Of a stretch of DNA of 64,000 nt, positions 9,649 to 17,724 are shown piece after piece. Below the pieces are notes generated by a model that saw only the letters and a list, made by a program, of their open reading frames with translations, made no database searches and was not told where the DNA came from. This stretch comes from Myxococcaceae bacterium (lineage in GTDB: Bacteria > Myxococcota_A > Polyangia > Polyangiales > Ga0077539): the NCBI GenBank assembly GCA_004297725.1, contig SCUS01000057.1, positions 1 through 64,000 of the forward strand, written 5' to 3'. Every line of letters starts with the position of its first letter. Position 1 is the first letter of the stretch. Both the position numbers and the translations under genes were made by a program.

Positions 9649-10176
9649 CTAGCGGTTTCGGCCGAACATTTGGCGGCTGTTGATCGGAAGGGTCCGCGCC
9701 TTGCGCAGGTAAGCAGCGTGGATCCAGCCCTGAACATCCTCCGGGTCCTCGGACCAGTCGTGGAGCGAGGCGAAGCCTGACTCGACATTGTCAGCCAATC
9801 TCGCCGGAAGTGTCGATGGATTTAGGGTCCCCCACCCATGGAGGTTCCGGTAGGAAGGCAGAAGAATGCCCAGAAGCCCCGAGCGAGGGTTGTTGGGCGT
9901 GTCTCGGAGGCTCGAATAGATCTCCCAGTCGACGTGCTTGCGCCGCCACGTGTCGGTGCCGACCAACACGAGCGTCACGGAGCTGTCGGCCAGATACTCG
10001 TCGCGGATTCTACGGCGGATGGTCTCGGTGCTGTTCTCCGGGTCCAGGTCTCCGAGTTCCACGGAACTCCTGACGAGGATGTCATGCCGGTTCCCGAACT
10101 TCAGATTGAAGATCTTTTTGTAGTTCTCGTCGTTGTCATGGTGGTAGCTGACAAAGACCTTGTGCCGTGTGCTCAT
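9649..10176 (-). CDS. ThsB-like TIR-domain protein
   Basis: The 175-aa single-domain protein fits the ThsB/MTH538 TIR-like family (PF08937 type). It has KVFVSYHHDND at residues 6-16, a basic DILVRSSVELGDLD region near 32-45, VTLVLVGTDTWRRKHVDWEI at 67-86 with Glu85 in the catalytic-glutamate position, and LLGILLP near 101. In Thoeris, ThsB senses phage and makes a cyclic ADP-ribose variant from NAD. AAGGAG lies 8 bases before ATG 10176. It is second in the operon, 27 bases after the first TIR gene and about 130 bases before the TIR/SLOG start. Its product is therefore a good candidate activator of the downstream fusion protein. Confidence 0.85.
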   Translation of the reverse strand: MSTRHKVFVSYHHDNDENYKKIFNLKFGNRHDILVRSSVELGDLDPENSTETIRRRIRDEYLADSSVTLVLVGTDTWRRKHVDWEIYSSLRDTPNNPRSGLLGILLPSYRNLHGWGTLNPSTLPARLADNVESGFASLHDWSEDPEDVQGWIHAAYLRKARTLPINSRQMFGRNR

Positions 10177-10203
10177 TGCGCGGACTCCTTGAACGCAGTC
10201 ATC

Positions 10204-10740
10204 CTACAACCGGAGGGATCGGACTGGCGGCAGTAGCGCCTGCACGCCGGCGGGCATCGGGGAAGCCTGGCGCGAGTCCAGAAGGACGTTCGAAACCGAT
10301 CGCATCCAGCTTCGCAACGCCGCCTGATCGGCAATCGGTGTCCCGAGTCTGACGAACGCGGGAATCTGAAAGTCTTGAACCGATCGTTCAATGACGTGCG
10401 CGACTGACCTCTCCCGACCTCGGGCACTGCCTATCTCGTAGGGCACCCAGGCAGAATCAAAGGTAGTCGCTGAGAGGATTCCCAGAAGATGGGTACATCC
10501 ATCGAGACCCTTCTCGATGGCATTCGCCAAGGCGAGGTCGTCACCGAGGGCTCTCGCTAGACCAACCTCGACAGATCGCAGATCAAGCCAGTAATCGATA
10601 CCATTCACCGTCAGGAACGCCGCGATTTCCTTCGCGATGGCCTCGTCGTTCCGTCGGTAGGAGATGAACACGCAGCTAGACCTTGCGGTCGCTGCGCGTC
10701 GTTGCATCTCCGAAAGGAGAAATCGATTCTGGCCTGCCAT
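10204..10740 (-). CDS. TIR-domain protein, first gene of the TIR operon
   Basis: The 178-aa protein has a classical TIR domain: CVFISYRRND at residues 23-32, DYWLDLRSVEVG at 49-60, LLGILSATTFDSAWVPYEIG at 85-104 with Glu102 in the catalytic position, and AFVRLG near 128. There is no other domain. ATG 10740 is preferred because AAGG lies 6 bases upstream; ATG 10746 (two codons earlier) would have almost no spacing. A perfect 6-bp dyad lies just before the start and could control expression. Longer frames upstream run out of frame through a transposase remnant and should not be used as the start. Having two distinct TIR families next to a TIR/SLOG effector is unusual. Confidence 0.85.
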   Translation of the reverse strand: MAGQNRFLLSEMQRRAATARSSCVFISYRRNDEAIAKEIAAFLTVNGIDYWLDLRSVEVGLARALGDDLALANAIEKGLDGCTHLLGILSATTFDSAWVPYEIGSARGRERSVAHVIERSVQDFQIPAFVRLGTPIADQAALRSWMRSVSNVLLDSRQASPMPAGVQALLPPVRSLRL

Positions 10741-10749
10741 CCCCATCCT

Positions 10750-10765
10750 TGATAGGTGGCTATCA
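10750..10765. promoter_or_regulatory. Perfect dyad at the head of the TIR operon
   Basis: TGATAG-GTGG-CTATCA is a perfect 6-bp inverted repeat with a 4-base loop, about 9 bases before the chosen ATG (10740) and directly before its AAGG ribosome site. It may be a repressor site or an RNA hairpin that limits translation; the sequence alone cannot separate the two. Confidence 0.5.
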
Positions 10766-10820
10766 TCATTCGCCTCCGGGGTCAAGTGACTGGGGCAGCC
10801 GAGTGTGGCTCCCATCGTGC

Positions 10821-11351
10821 TCACGCGACCCGGCCGATCTCCCGGCGCTTCGCCTCCAGCGTGAGTTCGAGTGCTGCCGCCCACCGATGACTGAGATGGA
10901 GTGCGGGTAGCCGGACGATCTCCTCCCCACTGGCGTCCTTCCAACGCGCGCTCGACCGCTTGAAACGCACATTGAAGAGACTCTTGCAGGTCGCTTCTAC
11001 AGGCCCGCTGCCGACGGGGCGGCCGGCGCCGCGCGCGGTCGCGTACTCCAGTCGGCCGGCGTCGCCTTGGTTCCGCAAGAAGGTCAGCGCGCCGTGCACG
11101 GGCCGATCCTTGTGCTCGCGCGGCTCTTCGAGCCCCCAGGCCCTGACCTCTGCCTGCAACTCCCGCCACGCGCCGGACTTGTTGAGCAGCCGCAGCTTCC
11201 AGCGCGCGAGCCACGCCGCCGCCTGAGGCGGCTCGAAGCGCCGCCGCGCGGCCTTGCCCATCTTCTCCAGGAAGTGCCACAGGTCCACCAGGCGCGTGAT
11301 CGCTCGCTCGAGCGCCGCTTCGGTCAACGCCTCGCCGAGCAGGTTCCACAT
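10821..11351 (-). pseudogene. Truncated ISKra4-like transposase (C-terminal remnant)
   Basis: The 176 residues match the C-terminal part of ISKra4-family DDE transposases: LVDLWHFLEKMGKAA near the start, a GSGPVEATCKSLFNVR block about residue 115, and RWKDASGEEIVRLPAL after it. Family members are about 400-500 aa, so the N-terminal half and most of the catalytic core are missing, and no terminal inverted repeats were found. It abuts the TIR operon promoter region. This suggests that the defence genes or the neighbouring PIN/caspase module arrived by transposition or were interrupted by it. Confidence 0.75.
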
Positions 11352-11432
11352 TCCCGAGCGAGCTCGTCACGCGGGTGTGGCCACCGTGCGACTCGACGCT
11401 CTGGCGAACGGTGGCGCGCCCGAGACCGGTCT

Positions 11433-11666
11433 GTGAAAGCGTGGCCGGTCTACGAGGGGCCCGGAAGTACGCGGACCAGGCACTTCACGATCCACGCGAG
11501 CGACCACCGCGAGGCCCTGGCGCAGATGGCGCGCGCATACAAGCTGGCGGTCGAGCGCCCGCCGTCGGTCGACCCGGGCACGCAGTTGGCCATGCCATGG
11601 ATGCCCCGAAGGGCGTCGTGGCCACCCCGCCCGACCGCGCCCGAGAACGACACCGAATCGAAGTAG
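11433..11666 (+). CDS. Small hypothetical protein (weak)
   Basis: A 77-aa frame starts at GTG 11433, with a protein-like middle (HFTIHASDHREALAQMARAYKLAVERP) and a Pro/Arg-rich tail. No family is recognised and no ribosome site is evident. It lies between the transposase remnant and the PIN gene and may be a leftover of inserted DNA rather than a gene. Confidence 0.25.
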   Translation: MKAWPVYEGPGSTRTRHFTIHASDHREALAQMARAYKLAVERPPSVDPGTQLAMPWMPRRASWPPRPTAPENDTESK

Positions 11667-11728
11667 CGCGGCCGCGTGCGTAGGGCCGCACCCCCGCCGA
11701 CCAGCAACCCGTTACCCGGCCCCGCGTC

Positions 11729-12145
11729 CTACTCCTTCAGCAGCGCCCTGAAACCCGCCTGTTCGAAGTGCTTGTCGAACGAGAGGGCCCGGGTCATCCC
11801 GAGGTCCCACATGATGACGAAGCTCGTGCAGTCGGTGAGGCCCCACTCCTTGTCGCGGTACGTGCTCTTCACGTCGCGCGCCCGCTTCAGCAGGACCCGG
11901 TCGACCTCGACGATCGTGATGTCCGGATGGACCTCCATGGCGGCGATCACCGCCTCCGCCTTCGGCCAGATCTGCGGCAGCCGGAAAGCGTCCCCCACCT
12001 CGAGCAGGATCGCGGAGATCGGGACGAAGCGCAGGCGCCGCTCGGCCACTTTCCTGCGCCACGCCATGGCGACGCCGTGGAGCTTGTCGTCGTCGGCGAG
12101 GAGCGCGAGCAGGTAGCCCGTGTCGACGAAGACCGACTCAGGCAT
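11729..12145 (-). CDS. PIN-domain ribonuclease (VapC-like toxin)
   Basis: The 138-aa protein is a complete PIN domain: VFVDTGYLLALLADDD at residues 5-20 supplies the first acidic residue, PISAILLEVGDA near 44 the second, and LTDCTSFVIM near 103 the Asp/Cys/Ser segment typical of the third and fourth acidic positions. PIN toxins cleave RNA, usually tRNA or mRNA. The start overlaps the end of the upstream TPR gene by 8 bp. No classical VapB antitoxin is visible. The TPR protein occupies the antitoxin position but, as read, is broken. Confidence 0.85.
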   Translation of the reverse strand: MPESVFVDTGYLLALLADDDKLHGVAMAWRRKVAERRLRFVPISAILLEVGDAFRLPQIWPKAEAVIAAMEVHPDITIVEVDRVLLKRARDVKSTYRDKEWGLTDCTSFVIMWDLGMTRALSFDKHFEQAGFRALLKE

Positions 12146-13028
12146 GGCCGCGGCGCAGCCCTCTGATCTGCGGGTCGCGCCCGAACCGGGCGTCGGGGTC
12201 GTCGGCGCGCACGAGCCGGTGCAAGGGGCCGGAGAGCGCCTCGGCCAGGGCGAATGGGTCGACGAAGCCCGTCTCGTCGCGCGAGGCCTCCCGCGCGCGT
12301 TCGATCTCGTCATCGGTGGGGGGCGGGGGCAGCGCCGCGCGCGCGAGGACGGGCTGCAGCGCCGCCGCGAGCAGCTCGTTCTGCGCCGCCATGGCGAGCG
12401 CCCCCCTTGGCGCGGCGGCTACGGCCTCGGCTGCCGAGCGCCCGAGCCGCTCCTGCTTCATCGCGAGGAGGATGTGCCGCGCGAAGTACTCCGTTGCGTC
12501 GTCCTCCCGGTCGATCACTGCCGCCGCGATGGCGAGCCGGAGGCACCCGAACGCGTCGTCGTCGGGGACGGCGGCGACGGCGCGCTCGAAGACGGCCTCC
12601 GCCTCGCTTAGGTCGCCGAGCGCCGTGAACGCGGCGACGCGGCTGCAAAGGATCACAGGGAGGATTTTCGGGTGGCGCCTGATGTGGCGCTCGGCGTGCT
12701 CGAACACCTCGAGCGCCTCGCGCGCCATGCCGAGGAGGCCGAGCGCCTTGCCGGCGTTGATGGCGGCTTGCGGGTCGTCCGGGTAGATCGACAGTGCCTC
12801 GCGGTGCGCGGCGAGCGCGGCCTCGGTGTGGTCCAGGCGCTGCTCCGCGAGTCCGATCAGCGTCCAGAGTTCCCAGCGCCCCCGGGCGTCGAGCGCGTCG
12901 GGCAGCGCGGCGCGCGCGGCGTCCAGTACCGCCTAAACCTCGTCGAGGGAGATGCGGCCGCCGACCTCGCTCAACCGCAGGGCGTTGTCCTGATAGAGTT
13001 TCTCGGCATCGGTGAGGGGCTGGGCCAT
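12138..13028 (-). pseudogene. TPR-repeat protein upstream of the PIN toxin, interrupted by TAG
   Basis: Read from ATG 13028, the frame would give 296 aa of helical repeats resembling tetratricopeptide repeats, e.g. an LGLLGMAREALEVFEHAERH unit and a DLSEAEAVFERAVAAVPDD unit. Codon 32 (12933-12935 on the plus strand) is TAG where CAG (Gln) would fit the helix, so one base change could explain it. Downstream, ATG 12728 still allows a 196-aa product that overlaps the PIN start. It is either a recent nonsense mutation, a sequencing error, or two separate frames. Such a TPR partner could neutralise or target the PIN nuclease; that is inference. Confidence 0.6.
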
Positions 13029-13233
13029 TGGTGTACCGAAGGGAGGGTATCCCAGGCGGGTACGCCCGACCAACGCGACGACAGGGCGGAAGTGGCCGCG
13101 CCATCGCGGCCGCTCTGGCGCCGATCGGAAACCCGTTGCCGGGCGCGTTCACCGCGGCTCGAGGGACACGCCCGCGTGTGCGGGCGAACTCGGCTCACGA
13201 CCGCCGCCACCCTCCCAGCACGGCGCGGCGCTC

Positions 13234-13254
13234 AATGACGTGAATGGCATAGTC
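13234..13254. promoter_or_regulatory. Palindromic site before the caspase gene (copy 1 of 3)
   Basis: The core ATGACGTGAATGGCATAGTC differs at only a few positions from the two sites at 14553 and 14633 read on the opposite strand. It ends about 20 bases before the caspase start, where a repressor or activator site would be expected. It could alternatively be one end of a mobile cassette. Confidence 0.5.
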
Positions 13255-13273
13255 ACTGCACCTGCCGCGGCGC

Positions 13274-13993
13274 ATGGCCAGACATCAATCCATTCTCATC
13301 ACCACGGGCGTCAACGCACCCGCCGGTGGCTCGGCACTCACGTACGCGGAGAGCGACGCGGCAGCGATGCACGAGGTCCTTACCGGCCCCAGGGGGCCGG
13401 CGTGGACCACTGCAGAGCACGGCAACGGCGCGCTGCTGACCGCGACGGCCGTCGACGGCTACCTGCGGACGCTCAGCGGTCAGCAGCCCAACTTCCTCGC
13501 GTTCTATTTCGCCGGGCACGGCAGCGAGTCCGGGATCGCGCTCGCGGACCGGCACTACTACTTCAACGAGCTCGTCGACCGGATGGCCGAGATCGCCCCA
13601 GTGCGCTCGCTGCTCGTTCTCGACACCTGCCACGCCGCCGGGTACCAGCGCGCGCTGATGCTCAAGGAGGCGCAGACGCGGCCGGCGGGTCGGCTGGTGC
13701 ACCCGTGGCGCGCCCAGCTCGAGCAGTCCGTGCCGGGCTCGCGGTACATGTACGCGGCGAGGATCGACCAGAACTCCCGCGAGTCGCCCCCCTACGGCGG
13801 GCACTTCACGTGGGCGCTGCGGCACCAGCTCCAGACGCTCCGTGCCGACCCGGGCTCGACCACTGGCTGGATCTCCGATCGACACCTTTTCGCCAACGCG
13901 AGCGCGTTGATGCAGCACCAGTTCGGGCCCGGCCAGACCCCGGAGTCGTGGCGCCTGGATGGCACCCTCGGGATCATGCAGGGCGTCCGCTAG
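13274..13993 (+). CDS. Caspase-like (peptidase C14) protein
   Basis: The 239-aa protein is a lone caspase p20-like domain. The catalytic His is in FYFAGHGSE (His82) and the catalytic Cys in LLVLDTCHAAG (Cys119); the spacing of 36 residues is normal. The N-terminus (SILITTGVNAPAGGSALTYAESDA) matches the first strand and helix of C14 proteases. No WD40, TPR or other fused domain and no signal peptide are present, so it needs a partner or substrate from elsewhere. The start at ATG 13274 has no obvious ribosome site. Bacterial caspase-like effectors occur downstream of TIR or nucleotide signalling in some defence systems, and a TIR operon lies 2.5 kb away. The link is only suggestive. Confidence 0.85.
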   Translation: MARHQSILITTGVNAPAGGSALTYAESDAAAMHEVLTGPRGPAWTTAEHGNGALLTATAVDGYLRTLSGQQPNFLAFYFAGHGSESGIALADRHYYFNELVDRMAEIAPVRSLLVLDTCHAAGYQRALMLKEAQTRPAGRLVHPWRAQLEQSVPGSRYMYAARIDQNSRESPPYGGHFTWALRHQLQTLRADPGSTTGWISDRHLFANASALMQHQFGPGQTPESWRLDGTLGIMQGVR

Positions 13994-14308
13994 ACCTCGC
14001 GGGCCGAGCTCCGGCCGCGAGGCGGTGCGGGAGCGGGCGCTCCTCGGCGGCGAGCTGGTCGGCGACGGCGGCCTCGAGCCGGGCGGCGCACCAGGCGGTG
14101 AACCCCTCTTCGTTCGCGAGCTGCCCCGTCGCGGGCCCCGCGGCCTCCGCCTCGTCGGCCGCCTGGCGGGCACCTGCACGCCGCAATGGTGGTGCGAGTC
14201 GACGGTCTCGACCTCGTATCGGCAGCACATGCAGGCGTGCAGCGTCGCGTCGGCGGGGCCGCGGGAGAAGCGGGCTTCGAAGGAGGCGAGGGCGCGGACG
14301 GTGGTCAT
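13974..14308 (-). pseudogene. Frameshifted small Cys/His-rich protein
   Basis: From ATG 14308 the frame reads a protein-like MTTVRALASFEARFSRG, then a metal-site-like CMCC and SHHHCG, and then collapses into Arg/Pro-rich sequence after about 49 codons. The neighbouring minus frame continues sensibly (LANEEGFTAWCAARLEAAVADQ) to the stop at 13974. A one-base indel near 14165 would join the two into one protein of about 110 aa. The family is not recognised. It converges on the caspase gene and shares its upstream site type. Confidence 0.35.
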
Positions 14309-14552
14309 GACGGACGCCGTTCAGCAGGCGGTGCGGGTGGCGACGGCGGGCGCGATCGACGCGGCGGTCACGAGCTGTTGATGGCCGCGTTGATGCGGAG
14401 GTTTCGTGAGGAGCGGATGGTCGAGGAGCATCGTGCGGGTCATGCCGGACCACAGTGGTAGTCATTGTGTCACTAATGACATTGTCACGGGCCGCAGTGA
14501 TTCGCCGGGTTCCGGCCCGCGGGTTGGGGCGGCGGGGTCGTGGGACGGCGTT

Positions 14553-14572
14553 CTATGACATTCGCGTCATAG
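14553..14572. promoter_or_regulatory. Perfect palindromic site (copy 2 of 3)
   Basis: CTATGAC-ATTCGC-GTCATAG has perfect 7-bp arms and a 6-base spacer. It is one of three near-identical sites at 13234, 14553 and 14633. A weaker relative (AATGACATTGTCAC) lies near 14474. Confidence 0.6.
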
Positions 14573-14583
14573 TCGTGCGTGCG

Positions 14584-14628
14584 CACCGAGGCCGTTCCAC
14601 CCGAATCCGCGACCGAACGGCCTCGGTG
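14584..14628. repeat. 14-bp perfect inverted repeat between two palindromic sites
   Basis: CACCGAGGCCGTTC (14584-14597) and GAACGGCCTCGGTG (14615-14628) pair perfectly around a 17-base loop. It is framed by the palindromes at 14553 and 14633. It could be a terminator-like hairpin for the minus-strand gene ending at 14656, but no T-run follows. It could instead be part of a recombination or replication site. Confidence 0.6.
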
Positions 14629-14632
14629 TTGA

Positions 14633-14652
14633 CTATGACATTCGAGTCACAG
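14633..14652. promoter_or_regulatory. Palindromic site (copy 3 of 3)
   Basis: CTATGAC-ATTCGA-GTCACAG is the 14553 palindrome with three changes, placed exactly 80 bases further on, and preceded by GA as in copy 1 read in reverse. Confidence 0.55.
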
Positions 14653-14655
14653 TCA

Positions 14656-14967
14656 CTATCGCCGTTTGCGTACCTTCCGTGGGGCGGGCGGCGGGACGGG
14701 CTCATCGGCCCTGCGGTACCCGCCGGCAGGCATGTCGGGCAGCATCGCCGCCCCCTCCGGGTCGTTCTCGCGGATCCAGGCGATCCAACGGGCGAGCTGG
14801 CGCAGGGAGATGATCAGGGCGTCGGCCGCGCGGCCTTGCGTGCCCTCTTCCTTCAGGGTCCCGGCCAGCATCTTCAGGAACGCCGTGCGGGTGATCGGGA
14901 GCGACCGAGCCATGAGCATCTCGATCGCCGCGGGGGAGTGCCAGGGGTCGACGGGGGGGCGGGCCAT
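14656..14967 (-). CDS. Small hypothetical protein
   Basis: The 103-aa frame looks real. It has an amphipathic helical core (TRTAFLKMLAGTLKEEGTQG, then ALIISLRQLARWIAWIREND) and a Pro/Lys/Arg-rich tail. No family is recognised. There is no strong ribosome site before ATG 14967. It ends 4 bases from the palindrome at 14633. Confidence 0.45.
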   Translation of the reverse strand: MARPPVDPWHSPAAIEMLMARSLPITRTAFLKMLAGTLKEEGTQGRAADALIISLRQLARWIAWIRENDPEGAAMLPDMPAGGYRRADEPVPPPAPRKVRKRR

Positions 14968-15217
14968 CGGCGACGGAAGTGCACGGCCGATGCCGCGACC
15001 CGGCCGAGCGCGTCATTGAAATTCGCCGCGTCGTGGCCGAGCAGCACGTCCACGCCCGAGGCGCGCATCCAGGCCGCGATGCGCGAGAGGGAGTGGGGGG
15101 CGTGCAAGCGACTGAGCGTCAGCACTTCGATCACCGTGCCGTGCGACAGCTCCGACTCCGTCCGCAGCAGTGTGTCGATCACACCGACGTCTCGGGACGG
15201 AGCCCATGCGTTCTGCT
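14968..15217 (-). other. Stretch with a possible gene fragment
   Basis: No complete gene is seen. On the minus strand a protein-like segment (VGVIDTLLRTESELSHGT...SRIAAWMRASGVDVLLGHD) is readable between about 15190 and 14990, but it has no clear start and continues out of register into the 103-aa gene. It is probably a remnant at the edge of the accessory island. Confidence 0.3.
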
Positions 15218-15243
15218 GTAACGCGGAGCACCCCCACGGCGAA
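15218..15243 (+). promoter_or_regulatory. SigF-like ECF promoter (CGAA type) for the porin operon
   Basis: GTAACG (15218-15223), 16 bases, CGAA (15240-15243). It lies 36 bases before the lipoprotein start at 15279. It matches the Caulobacter SigF pattern GTAACC-N16-CGAA apart from the sixth base. Confidence 0.8.
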
Positions 15244-15278
15244 TGGGCGCACGCCACGTCGGCAACCGGAGCGCCTGT

Positions 15279-16250
15279 ATGCATCTCAACCAGCCCCGAT
15301 CGCCGATTCATGCGGCGGCGGTAGCCGTCACCGCGCTCGCGCTCCTGACCGGGTGCGCGCGTCACGTCGCGCCGCGTACGGCAGCGGACGCTGGGGACAC
15401 CCCGCCGATTCCACGGCTCCCCGATCGGCCGCTCGCGAGCGCAGGGGAGGCCTTCCATCGGGCGTGGGACGATGGGCAGGCGGAGCTGTCGGGGTACCGC
15501 GCGCGCATCAATCGCTACGGCGAGATGCGGGATGCCGACCTCGTACTCATATACGTGACCGAACCCATGGACCGTCGCACCTGGATCAAGGACGACGACG
15601 TCCCCGCGCCCCACCGGGTGAGCGTGTTGAAGCTCAACGCGTCGCTGCGATTCCAGACCGGGGTGTACCCGTACTCGGTGCTGACGTCGGTGTTCGCCCC
15701 CGTCGACCGCTATCGAGCCGAGTGGTTCTCGCCCGTGAAGATCACGCTGAGCGTGCAGGAGTGGTGCGGCCACGTGTTCCACGCCGTGTGGCCAGGCGTC
15801 GATCGGTACACCGAGCGCCTAATGTCGTATTTCGCCAGCGAGGGGGAGCGCGCCCGCACCGTCGCCACCCCCGCCGGAGCCCTCTACGAAGACGCGCTCC
15901 TCATCCAGCTGAGGGAGCTCGATGGGCCCTTCGCGGGCGGCGGCGACTGGCGCGGCCCGCTGGTGCCGACCCTCTGGTCGACGCGCCGGGCGCACGCACC
16001 GAGCGGCGCGATCGATGCCACCATCGCGCGCTCGGTCGCAGAGGTGGACGGCGTGGCGGTGAGCCGGTTCGTCGTGGCGACGGCCGCGGGCACCCGCACG
16101 ATCGACGTCGAGCGCGGCGGCGCGCGGCGGGTAATGGGCTGGCGTGGATCTGACGGTGAAGACGTCCACCTGCTCCGCACGGCGCGGCTCCCGTACTGGC
16201 GATTGAACCACAACGGCGACGAGGCGCAGCGCGCCCTGTTTGGGATGTAG
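15279..16250 (+). CDS. Lipoprotein of the family often annotated septum formation inhibitor Maf-like
   Basis: The 323-aa protein starts at ATG 15279, which gives a lipoprotein signal (AVTALALLTGC, Cys about residue 27); an earlier in-frame ATG at 15243 would put 12 extra residues before it. The mature part carries landmarks of a family seen in Bacteroidetes and Myxococcota: AFHRAWDDGQAELSGY, an RYGEMR turn, VLIYVTEP, VLKLNASLRFQTGVYPYS and SVQEWCGHVF. Despite the common Maf label it is unrelated to nucleotide pyrophosphatases, and its function is unknown. It is first in an operon with a porin 2 bases downstream and is expressed from the SigF-like promoter. It probably resides in the outer membrane. 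Confidence 0.75.
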   Translation: MHLNQPRSPIHAAAVAVTALALLTGCARHVAPRTAADAGDTPPIPRLPDRPLASAGEAFHRAWDDGQAELSGYRARINRYGEMRDADLVLIYVTEPMDRRTWIKDDDVPAPHRVSVLKLNASLRFQTGVYPYSVLTSVFAPVDRYRAEWFSPVKITLSVQEWCGHVFHAVWPGVDRYTERLMSYFASEGERARTVATPAGALYEDALLIQLRELDGPFAGGGDWRGPLVPTLWSTRRAHAPSGAIDATIARSVAEVDGVAVSRFVVATAAGTRTIDVERGGARRVMGWRGSDGEDVHLLRTARLPYWRLNHNGDEAQRALFGM

Positions 16251-16252
16251 GG

Positions 16253-17716
16253 ATGAACGGATCGACGTTTCGATGGACCTCGAGGACGGGCGTGGCACTC
16301 CTCCTCGGCTTGCTGGTGACCCGTGGCGCCTCGGCCCGGGAGGTCGCTCCTGATTCGCGCTCGGAGGGCGGACGGATTCGCGAGCTGGAGGCGCGCGTGC
16401 GAGCCCTTGAGTCGCGCGCCGCGACGGCCCCCGCGACCCCGCCCGTCACCGCCGGGCGGAACAACGGCCTGTTCTTCCTCCGCTCGTCCGACGGCGCGTT
16501 CACGCTCTTTCCCACCGCGCGCATGCAGATCGACGCGTACGCGTACAGCCCGGCCTTCGAGGCGCCCGGCCAGCCCCGCGCGTCGGTGTTCCTGCGACGC
16601 GTGCGGCCCGAGTTGCTCGGCTCGCTCTTTCACGAGCGCGTGGACTTCATGCTCGCGGGCGACTTCGCGGCGCCCGCCAACGGTCAGGCCACCACCGATG
16701 CCTTCGTGATCTTCAACGTGCACGACTGGCTGCACGTGCAGGTCGGACAGTTCGACCTGCCCTTCACCATGGAGAATCGAACGAGCGATCGGGTGATCGA
16801 TTTCATGGAGCGCTCGTTCACCGTTCGCAACCTCGGCACCTCGACGAAGGAGCCCGGTCTGATGCTCTGGGGCGGGCCGCGGAGCCGCCTCTTCTACTAC
16901 TCGGTCGGCCTCTTCAATGGCGACGGGATCAACGTGCGCAACCTCGACAACTCCTTCGACGTGGTGGGCCGCATCTTCGTGCGCCCCTTCGCCGCAGGCG
17001 CGGCCGCCCTCTCTCGCGTCCAGGTCGGTGCGTCGGGTTCGTTCGGCTCGCACCGCGACACCAACCAGCCCATCGGCGCCGCCCCCGGGTGGCTGTCGCT
17101 CGAGTCGGGATATCCCCTCTTCCGAAACACGTACACGGGCGCCGACGGCAACGGCACGGCGATCGCGGTGGTGCCACAGGGCGACGTCGCGCGCGTGGCC
17201 GCGGAGGTCAACGTGCCGATCGGTCCCGTTGCCTTCCGCGCCGAGGGCATCTGGCTCAAGGGCGACGTGGCCGAGACCTTCTTCGCGTCAGGGCTGCCGC
17301 TCCGAGGGGTCGGCTCGCTCCGCGCGCTGGGCGGCTACGCGCAGCTGGCCTTCTGGCCGATCGGGACGAGCCGCGTGCTCTCGGACCCGGGGGTCGGTTC
17401 GATGCCGCGCTTCGTCGCTGGCGCCCAGACTCCGCCCGATGGTTTCAACCTCCAGCTCGTCGCGCGCGCCGAGTACGACCGGGTCGACTATCAGTCGGGC
17501 GCGCCGCTCGGCGCCAACCAACAGGGTCCGAGCCAGGTGGCGGGCGCGTACACGTACTGGTCCGCGGGCTTCTCCGCCAACCTCTGGTGGACGCGGCACG
17601 TGCGGCTGACGCTCAACTACGTCGCGAACCATATCGAGGGCGCGACGGCCAACCTCCCGTCCCCCGGCCAGAACTTCATCCACGAATTCGGCGCCCGGGT
17701 GGGCCTCTCGCTGTGA
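16253..17716 (+). CDS. Phosphate-selective-type porin (OprP/OprO-like)
   Basis: The 487-aa protein has a signal peptide (GVALLLGLLVTRGASA) and a short coiled coil (RIRELEARVRALESR, residues about 40-54) as in OprP/OprO-type trimeric porins. A beta-rich barrel follows, with family features such as FPTARMQIDAYAYSP, VFLRRVRPELLGSLF, DFMLAGDF and VQVGQFDLPFTMENRTSD. It ends in a terminal beta-strand (FGARVGLSL) suited to BamA recognition. It should form an outer-membrane anion channel; selectivity cannot be read. It is 2 bases after the lipoprotein, and its stop lies 8 bases before the next start. Confidence 0.85.
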   Translation: MNGSTFRWTSRTGVALLLGLLVTRGASAREVAPDSRSEGGRIRELEARVRALESRAATAPATPPVTAGRNNGLFFLRSSDGAFTLFPTARMQIDAYAYSPAFEAPGQPRASVFLRRVRPELLGSLFHERVDFMLAGDFAAPANGQATTDAFVIFNVHDWLHVQVGQFDLPFTMENRTSDRVIDFMERSFTVRNLGTSTKEPGLMLWGGPRSRLFYYSVGLFNGDGINVRNLDNSFDVVGRIFVRPFAAGAAALSRVQVGASGSFGSHRDTNQPIGAAPGWLSLESGYPLFRNTYTGADGNGTAIAVVPQGDVARVAAEVNVPIGPVAFRAEGIWLKGDVAETFFASGLPLRGVGSLRALGGYAQLAFWPIGTSRVLSDPGVGSMPRFVAGAQTPPDGFNLQLVARAEYDRVDYQSGAPLGANQQGPSQVAGAYTYWSAGFSANLWWTRHVRLTLNYVANHIEGATANLPSPGQNFIHEFGARVGLSL

Positions 17717-17724
17717 GCAAGACC

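Noticed and set aside
7482..10740. Assignment of the TIR operon to a named Thoeris type
   Set aside because: The combination resembles Thoeris, but the type cannot be fixed without comparison to reference effectors, so only a related system is claimed.
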